This document shows, piece by piece, positions 13,093 to 19,100 of a DNA stretch of 19,100 bases. Below the pieces are notes generated by a model. It worked only from the letters and a program-made list of their open reading frames with translations, made no database searches and had not been told where the DNA came from. This DNA is from DASVDK01 sp036381125 [NCBI: Thermodesulfobacteriota bacterium]. GTDB lineage: Bacteria > DASVDK01. Both the position numbers and the translations under genes were made by a program. The stretch is taken from the NCBI GenBank assembly GCA_036381125.1, contig DASVDK010000214.1:1-19100 (forward strand), given 5' to 3'. How positions within the stretch are numbered: position 1 is the first letter of the stretch; each line of letters starts with the position of its first letter.

Positions 13093-13641
13093 ATGGGGCT
13101 CTTGACCTTCGCGCTCAACGTGACGCTGGACGGGTGTTACGACCACCGCGAAATGGTCGCCAACGACGAGATGCTCCGCTACTGGACACGCGTGATGGAC
13201 GCGGCGGGAGCGATGCTCTTCGGGCGCCGGACTTACGAGCTGATGGAGGAGGCCTGGCCCCAGGTGGCGCGAGACCCGAAGGCGAAACCGTCGGACCGGG
13301 ACTGGGCGAAGAAGCTCGAAGCCAAGCCCAAGTACGTGGTCTCGACTACGCGCCGCGACTTCCCGTGGAGCAACACGTATCACGTCGAAGGGAACCTGAC
13401 CCGGGCGGTGAAGGCGTTGAAGAAGGCCACGCCGCGCGGACTGCTGGTGGGTAGCCCCAAACTTTCGGCCGCGCTTCAGCGCCTGGACCTCGTGGACGAA
13501 TATCGCTTCGTGGTCCACCCCGTGGTGGCCGGGCACGGTCCGTTCTTGTTTTCCGGCCTGTGGCCATCATTGCGCCTGAAGTTCGTGACCGCGACACGGC
13601 TCAAATCGGGTATCGTGGCGTTGCACTATCGCCGGCGCTAG
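13093..13641 (+). CDS. RibD C-terminal / dihydrofolate-reductase-fold family protein
   Basis: This 182-residue protein starts at ATG 13093. The markers are FALNVTLDGCYDH (N-terminal strand and loop of the fold), RYWTRVMDAAGAMLFGRRTYELM (nucleotide-binding region) and KYVVSTTRRDFPWSNTYHVEGNL. GLLVGSPKLSAALQRLDLVDEYRFVVHPVVAGHG follows, carrying the glycine-rich NADPH-site segment and the family end. Known members are NAD(P)H-dependent reductases of largely unknown substrate (YyaP/YwjB-like), related to RibD's reductase domain. It is not a classical trimethoprim-target DHFR. Third codon positions include more A/T than in the metabolic genes around it. Dead insertion elements flank it on both sides, which suggests separate acquisition (inference). 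It is intact and has its own predicted promoter. Confidence 0.88.
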   Translation: MGLLTFALNVTLDGCYDHREMVANDEMLRYWTRVMDAAGAMLFGRRTYELMEEAWPQVARDPKAKPSDRDWAKKLEAKPKYVVSTTRRDFPWSNTYHVEGNLTRAVKALKKATPRGLLVGSPKLSAALQRLDLVDEYRFVVHPVVAGHGPFLFSGLWPSLRLKFVTATRLKSGIVALHYRRR

Positions 13642-13725
13642 CTGTGGGTGCTTGAGGAAGTTGTTCGATGGTGCATCGGCTCCTCCGCCGCCCGGCTGGC
13701 AGCCCTCGGCCCCTGGCTGCGGAAC

Positions 13726-13939
13726 GTTCCTGATGGCTTCTGGGAGCAGATCGCCCCGCTCATTCCGGCTCGCCGGAATCGTGTACCGACTCCGCGCCGG
13801 CCGCCAGTGGAAGGCCCTGCCCAGGGAGTTCGGCTCTGGCTCGACCTGCCACCGACGCGTCAAGGCGTGGTGCGCCGCTCGCGTCTTCACCAAGGTCTTC
13901 TGCACGCGCCTCGAGTTCTACGGCCGCAGACGCGGCATC
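13726..13939 (+). pseudogene. IS5-type transposase remnant (N-terminal third)
   Basis: Frame 1 encodes VPDGFWEQIAPLIPARRNR from 13726. At about 13767 the homology jumps to another frame and continues as GIVYRLRAGRQWKALPREFG, STCHRRVKAW and LEFYGRRRGI, to about 13939. This is the helix-turn-helix/DUF4096-like N-terminal domain of IS5-family transposases. About 20 residues normally linking the two blocks are missing, and everything after, including the DDE core, is absent. It begins about 85 bases after the RibD-C-type gene. It is a decayed element. Confidence 0.75.
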
Positions 13940-14024
13940 CATGCGCGCTCATCGCGTTGCGCCAGGCCCTGTGACATTTTCGGGATCGGTTCCTGGTAAT
14001 CCTCCGACAGTGTCGTCTCCAGCC

Positions 14025-14548
14025 GAATTTCGGCCGCTCGTCCGAGCGGAGCGCGCCGTGCCGGCACCAGCCCGCCCTCAGTAGCCACGCGCGGGCTGCC
14101 GTCACCGGACACGGCACGCCGGCCGAGGGAAAGACCCGCACTTCGCGCCACCCGTCGAACCACCGGGCCGACGAGCACGGATCCAGCGCGCCTTCGGCGG
14201 GCTGGTGCTTTCTCCCGTTCATCAGCACGTACACGAGCGCATGGCGCACCTCACGCGGAGTTGCCAGGTCCCGCCGGTGGTAGCGGTCCCCCCACACGCT
14301 CCCCGTTCGACGCAGCGCGCGGTTCACGGCGCGAGGCGAATCGCCTCGCGCAGCGCACCAGAGGCGCGCATGCCGCGCAGGCCTGGTAGCCCGGCGCGCG
14401 CACGCAGGGTGATGTGCGCGGGGTGCCGGGCGTCGTGGTAGGGGCGCGTCCGATGCGGCACGTTCGGCCGGGGACCACGCGGCCTGCGGCCGGCACCAGG
14501 GCGCCGGTCGCCCCAGGTGTCGGGGAGCGACAATGCCAGTTGACGCAC
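14025..14548 (-). pseudogene. REP-associated tyrosine transposase (RAYT, IS200/Y1-transposase-like) remnant
   Basis: The minus strand from GTG 14546-14548 reads VRQLALSLPDTWGDRRPGAG, then RHPAHITLRARAGLPGLRG (typical RAYT N-terminus), to about 14350. The frame then shifts, and from 14327 VNRALRRTGSVWGDRYHRRD, LATPREVRHALVYVLMNGRK and LDPCSSARWFDGW give the C-terminal half, ending near 14028 (AWLLRAGWCRHGALRSDERP). The middle part, which should carry the HUH metal-binding histidines (xHxH in a VMPNHVH-like strand), is deleted. The protein could not cut DNA. The junction coincides with the 23-base palindrome at 14329-14351. The upstream GAGGG site and a near-consensus promoter at 14646-14674 remain. 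Confidence 0.8.
14329..14351. repeat. 23-base perfect palindrome at the internal deletion junction of the RAYT remnant
   Basis: GCGCGAGGCGA and its complement TCGCCTCGCGC flank a single A. It sits exactly where the N- and C-terminal halves of the RAYT sequence meet out of frame. It could be a REP-like hairpin or the scar of a hairpin-mediated deletion. Confidence 0.6.
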
Positions 14549-14645
14549 GGACGACCCTCTCGCGGAGCGTGCTGACGTGAACGCGGAGAGCCGATCGAAG
14601 AGAGGACGGGAGAGTCGGGAAAGACGCGCCGCTCGATTGGGCAGT

Positions 14646-14674
14646 ATTCTATCGGATACCGATAGGGCAGTCAA
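14646..14674 (-). promoter_or_regulatory. Strong predicted promoter with a palindrome in its spacer, upstream of the RAYT remnant
   Basis: On the minus strand TTGACT (14669-14674), exactly 17 bases, TAGAAT (14646-14651). Both hexamers match 5 of 6 consensus bases, the best promoter in the window. A 17-base perfect inverted repeat (CTATCGG-3-CCGATAG, 14649-14665) overlaps the -10 and the spacer, the usual place for a repressor site. It points at the RAYT remnant about 100 bases downstream. The remaining sequence between 14675 and the aminotransferase stop at 14852 holds nothing I recognise, and no clear terminator. Confidence 0.6.
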
Positions 14675-14851
14675 GAAGCACGCACGGAGTCCACGCCGAG
14701 ACATCGGCCAGGGCCGGCGGGAAGAGGTCCTTCGTCGGCTCTCCTCCGCGCTGCCGCATGGTGGAGCCACGCTCGTGCCGCCCGGCGAGTACGGGTTCGG
14801 TCGCCGGTCCGCAATCGTGATCAGCGCGATCCGAAGGTGATGAGTGGGGGC

Positions 14852-16192
14852 CTACATCGGCCCCGCCGCGGCCGTCGCGGCGGTGAAGGCCTCGTCGAGG
14901 AGGCGGAGCGCCTCGTCGACCTCGGACTCGGAGACGAGCAGGCTCGGGCCGATGCGCAGGACGTTGCGGTAGAGGCCGGCGCGGCCGACGAGGAGGCCGC
15001 GCCGCCGCGCCTCGTCCATGACGCGGGTGAGGAGCGCGGCGGCCGGCGCCCTGGCCGCCCCGCTTTCGGGGTCGATCAGCTCGAGCCCCTGCATGAGGCC
15101 GAGACCTCGGACGTCGCCGATGACGGGGTGCCTGGCCTTGAGCGCCTCGAGCCCCTGGCGAAGCCGCCGCCCCAGCCGCTCGGCGCGGCCGGGCCCGTCC
15201 TCGCGCTCGAGCACCCGGATGGTGGCGAGCGAGGCGGCGGCGCAGACGGGGTTGCCGCCGAACGTGGAGAAGCCGGCCCCCTTCACCGCGGAGGCGACCG
15301 CCTCGGTCGCCATCGTGGCGGCGAGCGGCATGCCGCCCGCGATCCCCTTGGCCATGGCCATGAGGTCCGGCTCGACGCCGTAGTGCTCGATCGCGAACCA
15401 CCGACCGGTCCGGCCGAAGCCGCTCTGGACCTCGTCGTCCACGAAGAGGCCGCCGTAGCGGCGCACGATCCCGACGGCCACCTGGAAGTACTCCCTGGGG
15501 GGCGTCACGAAGCCGCCGGTCCCCTGCACCGGCTCGGCCACGAAGGCGGCCGGCTGGCCGCTGCCCGACGTCTGGAGCACCGACTCGAGGTCCTTGGCGC
15601 AGCGCAGCTCGCACGACGGGTAGGTGAGGCCGAAGTCGCACCGGTAGCAGTAGGGCGCGTGCCCGAACGCGACGCCGGGGACCTGCGTCGGGACGCCGCG
15701 CCAGCCCGCCTGCCCGGTGAGCGCCTGCCCGAGGGCGCTGCGGCCGGAGTAGCCGTGGCGCAGCGCCACCACCTCCTGGCGGCCGGTGGCCGCCTTGGCG
15801 AGGAGGACCGCGGTGTCGACCGCCTCGCTCCCGCTGTTGGTGAAGAAGGTGCGGCGGAGGTCCCCCGGCGCGAGGCGCGCGAGCGTCTCGGCGAGGTCGA
15901 CGGCCGGCTCGGTGGCGTACAGGGCGGAGACGTGCACGAGCGTGCGCGCCTGCGCCGCCACCGCCTCGGCCACCTCCGGGTGCGCGTGGCCGACCGACGT
16001 GACGAGGATGCCGCCGAAGAAGTCGAGGTACTCGCGGCCGTCGGCGTCCCACAGCCGGCTCCCCTCCCCGCGCGCCACGACGAGCGGCTCGTCGTAGTAG
16101 TGGCCCGCTCCCGGGAGGAAGTAGCGCCGGGCCCTCTCGCGGATGTCGGCCGACGGCGCGGACGTCCCGGACGCGCGATCCCGGGTGGTCAT
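14852..16192 (-). CDS. Class III (fold type I) PLP-dependent aminotransferase, AGXT2/omega-transaminase-like
   Basis: This 446-residue protein starts at ATG 16190-16192, overlapping the alanine dehydrogenase stop by ATGA. Class III features in order: [28 protein letters not shown] (48-74), the phosphate-binding [11 protein letters not shown] (116-126) and HGYSGRS (146-152). The cofactor Asp lies in [16 protein letters not shown] (248-263), and the Schiff-base Lys282 lies in [36 protein letters not shown] follows. The closest known types are alanine-glyoxylate aminotransferase 2 and related pyruvate-dependent enzymes, so an alanine/pyruvate amino donor or acceptor is plausible. A cysteine cluster (Cys182, Cys185, Cys194, Cys198) lies in an insertion around [14 protein letters not shown], which I recall from related bacterial members. 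It is coupled to alanine dehydrogenase, which could recycle alanine (inference). Confidence 0.93.
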   Translation of the reverse strand: MTTRDRASGTSAPSADIRERARRYFLPGAGHYYDEPLVVARGEGSRLWDADGREYLDFFGGILVTSVGHAHPEVAEAVAAQARTLVHVSALYATEPAVDLAETLARLAPGDLRRTFFTNSGSEAVDTAVLLAKAATGRQEVVALRHGYSGRSALGQALTGQAGWRGVPTQVPGVAFGHAPYCYRCDFGLTYPSCELRCAKDLESVLQTSGSGQPAAFVAEPVQGTGGFVTPPREYFQVAVGIVRRYGGLFVDDEVQSGFGRTGRWFAIEHYGVEPDLMAMAKGIAGGMPLAATMATEAVASAVKGAGFSTFGGNPVCAAASLATIRVLEREDGPGRAERLGRRLRQGLEALKARHPVIGDVRGLGLMQGLELIDPESGAARAPAAALLTRVMDEARRRGLLVGRAGLYRNVLRIGPSLLVSESEVDEALRLLDEAFTAATAAAGPM

Positions 16193-17316
16193 GCCTCGAT
16201 CCCCGCGAGCGCCCGCTCGATCGGAAGGTAGTCGAGCCCGAGGTCGCGCGCCACGGCGGCGTGCGTGCACTGCCCGAGCCAGACGTTGAGCCCGCGCGCC
16301 AGGGCCGGGTCCTCGCGCATCGCCCTCGCGTAGCCCCGGTCGGCCAGCTTGCGGAGGTAGGGCAAGGTGGCGTTCGTGAGGGCGAACGTCGAGGTGCGCG
16401 CGACCGCGCCCGGCATGTTGGCCACGCAGTAGTGGACCACGCCGTCGACCTCGTACGTCGGGTCGGCGTGGGTCGTCGGCCGGGTGGTCTCCACGCATCC
16501 CCCCTGGTCGACCGCGACGTCGACGATGACCGCGCCCCGCTTCATGAGGCCGAGCATCTGCCGGGTGACGAGCCGCGGCGCCCTGGCGCCGACGACGAGC
16601 ACGGCGCCGATCACGAGGTCGGCCTCGGCCAGCGCCGCCTCCACGCTGTAGCGGTTCGAGGCGACGGTCTTCACCCGCCCGCCGAAGCGGTCGTCGAGTT
16701 CGCGCAGGCGCTGGACGTTCACGTCGAGGATCGTCACGTCGGCGCCCATCCCGGCGGCGACCCTGGCCGCGTTCGACCCGACGACGCCGCCCCCGAGGAT
16801 GACGACCCGCGCCGGCTCGACGCCGGGGACGCCGGACAGGAGCACCCCGCGGCCGCCCGAGACGTTCTCGAGCGCCCTGGCCCCGGCCTGGATGCTCATG
16901 CGACCCGCCACCTCGCTCATCGGCGTCAGGAGCGGAAGCGAGCGGTCGGCGAGCTCGATCGTCTCGTAGGCGATGCCGATGATGCGGCGATCGAGGAGCG
17001 CGCGGGCGAGCCTCGGGGCCGGGGCGAGGTGGAGGTAGGCGAAGAGGAGCTGCCCCTCGCGCAGGAGCGGCCACTCCTCCGGCTGCGGCTCCTTCACCTT
17101 GACGACGAGATCGGCCTCGCCGAAGACGGCCGCCGCGTCGGGCGCGATGCGCGCCCCGGCTCGGGCGTAGTCCGCGTCGTCGACCCCGCTGCCGAGGCCC
17201 GCACCGGCCTGCACGATCACGCGGTGGCCCGACTCGACGAGCGCCCGCACGCCGGCCGGCACGAGCGCGACCCGGTACTCGTGGGGCTTCACCTCCGCAG
17301 GGACACCGATCAGCAC
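16189..17316 (-). CDS. ald: Alanine dehydrogenase
   Basis: This 375-residue protein is close to the usual length of about 370. The start is GTG 17314-17316, giving [20 protein letters not shown] as in known alanine dehydrogenases; it overlaps the dehydratase stop by 7 bases. Substrate-site residues Arg15, Lys75 (in VKVKEPQ) and His96 (in AYLHLAP) are present. The NAD-binding Rossmann motif is [17 protein letters not shown] (171-187). Later conserved blocks include [37 protein letters not shown] and ALTNATLPY. Reaction: reversible NAD-dependent oxidative deamination of L-alanine to pyruvate and ammonium in the cytoplasm. All key residues are intact. Gene position between a dehydratase and an aminotransferase suggests that it supplies or removes alanine for the transaminase. 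Confidence 0.96.
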   Translation of the reverse strand: MLIGVPAEVKPHEYRVALVPAGVRALVESGHRVIVQAGAGLGSGVDDADYARAGARIAPDAAAVFGEADLVVKVKEPQPEEWPLLREGQLLFAYLHLAPAPRLARALLDRRIIGIAYETIELADRSLPLLTPMSEVAGRMSIQAGARALENVSGGRGVLLSGVPGVEPARVVILGGGVVGSNAARVAAGMGADVTILDVNVQRLRELDDRFGGRVKTVASNRYSVEAALAEADLVIGAVLVVGARAPRLVTRQMLGLMKRGAVIVDVAVDQGGCVETTRPTTHADPTYEVDGVVHYCVANMPGAVARTSTFALTNATLPYLRKLADRGYARAMREDPALARGLNVWLGQCTHAAVARDLGLDYLPIERALAGIEA

Positions 17317-19061
17317 CCGGTGAATCTAGCGCCCTGCTCCCCGTTCGGCCAGGCTGCCCCGCCGCGCCCGCCGTCGGCCCTGAGGAAGTCGAAGTCGCAC
17401 CCCTGGTCGGCCTGCAGCACGTGCCGCGCATAGAGCGCGGCGTAGCCGCGGGCGGGAAGGGGCGTCGGCGACCAGGACGCCCGCCGTCGCGCCAGCTCCG
17501 CCTCGGCCACGAGGAGGTCGAGCCGGCGCTCCCGGACCGAGAGGCGAATGCGGTCGCCGGTGCGCACGAAGGCCAGCGGGCCGCCGGCCGCGGCCTCGGG
17601 CGCGACGTGGAGCACGACCGTGCCGAACGCGGTGCCGCTCATGCGGGCGTCGGAGATGCGCAGCATGTCCCTGACGCCCGCGCGCGCGAGCTTCGAGGGG
17701 ATCGGCAGGTACCCCGCCTCGGGCATCCCGGCGCCGAGGGGGCCGGCCCCCTTGAGGACCAGCGCGTCCTCGGGCGTCACGTCGAGATCCGGGTCGTCGA
17801 TCCGTCGTGCGAGGTCATCGAGCCCGTCGAAGACGACGGCGCGCGCCTCGCGCTCGAGGAGCGCCTCGTCCGCGGCCGCCACCTTGAGGATCGCCCCCCT
17901 GGGGGCGAGGCTGCCGAAGAGCGCCACGAGGCCGCCGGTCGGCCGGAAGGGGTTGCTCGCCGGGCGGATCACCGCCCGGTCCACGAAACCGTCCGGCCCG
18001 TCGAGCCGATCGGCAAGCGCCTGCCCGGTCACGCCGCGCACCGTCTGGTGGAGGAGCGGCCGCAGCTCGCGCAGCACCGCCCCCACCCCGCCCGCCGCGT
18101 GGAAGTCCTCCATGTAGTGCCGCCCCACCGGCTTGAGGTCGACGAGGACCGGGGTCGTATCGGACAGCTCGTTGAGCCGCGCGAGGGGGAGCTCCGCGCC
18201 GACCCGCCCCGCGAGCGCGGCGAGGTGCACGACCGCGTTCGTCGAGCCGCCGATGGCGAGCAGCACCCGGAGCGCGTTCTCGAGCGCCTCGGGCGCGAGG
18301 ACCTCCCGCGGCGTCGGTCCGCCCTCGGCCGCCATGCGAGCCGCCAGGGCGCCGCTTGCCTCGGCGGCGCGCAGCCGGTCGGCGTGCACCGCGGGGATGG
18401 CGGCCGTGCCGGGCAGCGCCATGCCGAGCGTCTCGGCCAGGACCGCCATGGTGCTCGCCGTCCCCATGACGGCGCAGGTCCCGGCGGTCGTGGCGAGGCT
18501 CCCCTCGACGACCTCGATCTCGGCCGCGGAGACCTCGCCGGCCCGATGGCGCGCCCAGAAGCGGCGGCAGTCGGTGCAGGCACCGAGACGCTCCCCCCGG
18601 TAGCGGCCGGTCATCATCGGGCCGACCACGAGCTGGACCGCCGGCCGGCCCGCGGAGGCCGCCCCCATGAGCTGCGCCGGGACCGTCTTGTCGCACCCGC
18701 CGACGAGGACCACCGCGTCCATCGGCTGCGCGCGGATCATCTCCTCGACGTCCATCGCCATGAGGTTCCTGAAGACGAGGCTCGTCGGGCTCAGGAAGAC
18801 CTCGCCCAGGGAGATGGTCGGGAACTCGAGCGGCAGGGCGTCGCCGGCCAGGACGCCGCGCTTGACCGCCTCGAGCAGCTCGGGCGTGGTGCGGTGGCAG
18901 TTGTTGAAGCCGGAGGGCGCGACGGCGATGCCGACGACCGGGCGGTCGAGCATGCCGCGCGAGTAGCCCATCGAGCGGGCGAACGAGCGGCGCAGGTAGC
19001 GCGCGAAGTCGGGGTCGCCGTAGCTCGTGAGGCCGCGGCCGAGGCCACGTGGAGCGCTCAT
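17310..19061 (-). CDS. IlvD/Edd-family dehydratase (dihydroxy-acid or sugar-acid dehydratase)
   Basis: This 583-residue protein has the normal family length. The three cysteines that ligate the iron-sulfur cluster are visible: Cys55 (GFNNCH), Cys123 (GGCDKTVPAQLMG) and Cys196 (TAGTCAVMGTASTM). The catalytic serine lies in the RMSGTAFG motif (Ser475), followed by TVVLHVAPEAAAGGPLAFVRTGDRI. The C-terminus (ARRRASWSPTPLPARGYAALYARHVLQADQGCDFDFL) resembles that of sugar-acid dehydratases (arabonate/xylonate type) more than classical IlvD; this is from memory of the family. Reaction: dehydration of a 2,3-dihydroxy acid to a 2-keto acid. No other branched-chain synthesis gene is nearby, which also favours a catabolic sugar-acid role. 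It is the first gene of a three-gene coupled operon. The ATG at 19059-19061 lies 7 bases after a TATACT element. Confidence 0.93.
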   Translation of the reverse strand: MSAPRGLGRGLTSYGDPDFARYLRRSFARSMGYSRGMLDRPVVGIAVAPSGFNNCHRTTPELLEAVKRGVLAGDALPLEFPTISLGEVFLSPTSLVFRNLMAMDVEEMIRAQPMDAVVLVGGCDKTVPAQLMGAASAGRPAVQLVVGPMMTGRYRGERLGACTDCRRFWARHRAGEVSAAEIEVVEGSLATTAGTCAVMGTASTMAVLAETLGMALPGTAAIPAVHADRLRAAEASGALAARMAAEGGPTPREVLAPEALENALRVLLAIGGSTNAVVHLAALAGRVGAELPLARLNELSDTTPVLVDLKPVGRHYMEDFHAAGGVGAVLRELRPLLHQTVRGVTGQALADRLDGPDGFVDRAVIRPASNPFRPTGGLVALFGSLAPRGAILKVAAADEALLEREARAVVFDGLDDLARRIDDPDLDVTPEDALVLKGAGPLGAGMPEAGYLPIPSKLARAGVRDMLRISDARMSGTAFGTVVLHVAPEAAAGGPLAFVRTGDRIRLSVRERRLDLLVAEAELARRRASWSPTPLPARGYAALYARHVLQADQGCDFDFLRADGGRGGAAWPNGEQGARFTGC

Positions 19062-19068
19062 CGGCGCC

Positions 19069-19074
19069 AGTATA
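19069..19074 (-). promoter_or_regulatory. -10 element 7 bases before the dehydratase ATG, leaderless geometry
   Basis: TATACT on the minus strand matches 5 of 6 consensus bases and ends 7 bases before the ATG at 19061. The -35 position (19092-19097, TCGGTA) is weak. The spacing to the start codon is the same as at 8142 and 13080. No ribosome binding site lies between. Confidence 0.45.
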
Positions 19075-19100
19075 GCCTCCGCGCCGCGCCCTACCGAGCC

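Noticed and set aside
13093-13641. Trimethoprim-resistance dihydrofolate reductase
   Set aside because: The sequence belongs to the RibD-C/YyaP-like branch, lacks classical DfrA/FolA motifs and sits with dead elements rather than an integron.
14577-14840. 87-codon plus-strand frame between the RAYT remnant and the aminotransferase
   Set aside because: It has no ribosome binding site and no recognisable domain, and it overlaps a strong opposite-strand promoter with a palindrome. It was not supported as a gene.
1-19100. CRISPR arrays, tRNA or rRNA genes, phage genes or a defence system
   Set aside because: No regularly spaced repeats, no tRNA-like cloverleaf with CCA context and no phage or nuclease-type proteins were seen in any frame.

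Overview
The window is very GC-rich DNA (well over two thirds G+C by eye). It is densely coded, with short overlaps and GTG starts, and reads as a Gram-negative soil or groundwater bacterium. Periplasmic TctC and MacA-type proteins, CaiB-type CoA-transferases and RAYT-like transposase debris would fit Proteobacteria or a lineage such as Methylomirabilota/Rokubacteria. Taxonomy is inference; no rRNA or other marker gene is present.

Region 1 (1-7372, minus strand) is one long putative operon. Reading along the transcript it encodes a crotonase, a family III CoA-transferase, a degenerate crotonase, another crotonase, a gamma-carbonic-anhydrase-fold protein, a fourth crotonase, a second CoA-transferase, a TctC solute-binding protein and the start of TctB, which runs off the window. 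Most junctions overlap or are only a few bases apart. The set resembles the CaiB/CaiD/CaiE part of the carnitine operon, or PaaY-type operons, duplicated and joined to a tripartite tricarboxylate transporter. A likely job is uptake of an organic acid, transfer to CoA and crotonase chemistry on the thioester; the substrate is unknown. A 26-bp near-palindrome sits just downstream of the predicted promoter and is a good operator candidate. All four crotonases lack at least one of the two classical catalytic glutamates.

Region 2 (7337-8170, minus) is a GntR/HutC-type regulator with its own intrinsic terminator and a predicted promoter 7 bases from its ATG. It lies directly upstream of the acyl-CoA operon and is its probable regulator.

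Region 3 (8171-12583, plus) begins with a divergent control region carrying a 17-bp perfect palindrome. It is followed by a MacA-like adaptor, an ABC ATPase and two different FtsX/MacB-type permeases, which together form a heteromeric tripartite export pump.

Region 4 (12584-14851) is an island of dead mobile elements: IS630-type, IS5-type and RAYT/IS200-like transposase remnants, each frameshifted and internally deleted. They surround one intact RibD-C/dihydrofolate-reductase-fold gene. A near-consensus promoter with a palindrome in its spacer lies upstream of the RAYT remnant.

Region 5 (14852-19074, minus) is a translationally coupled three-gene operon: an IlvD/Edd dehydratase, alanine dehydrogenase and a class III aminotransferase. 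It is plausibly a dehydration plus alanine-dependent amination module.

No tRNA, rRNA or CRISPR array was seen.
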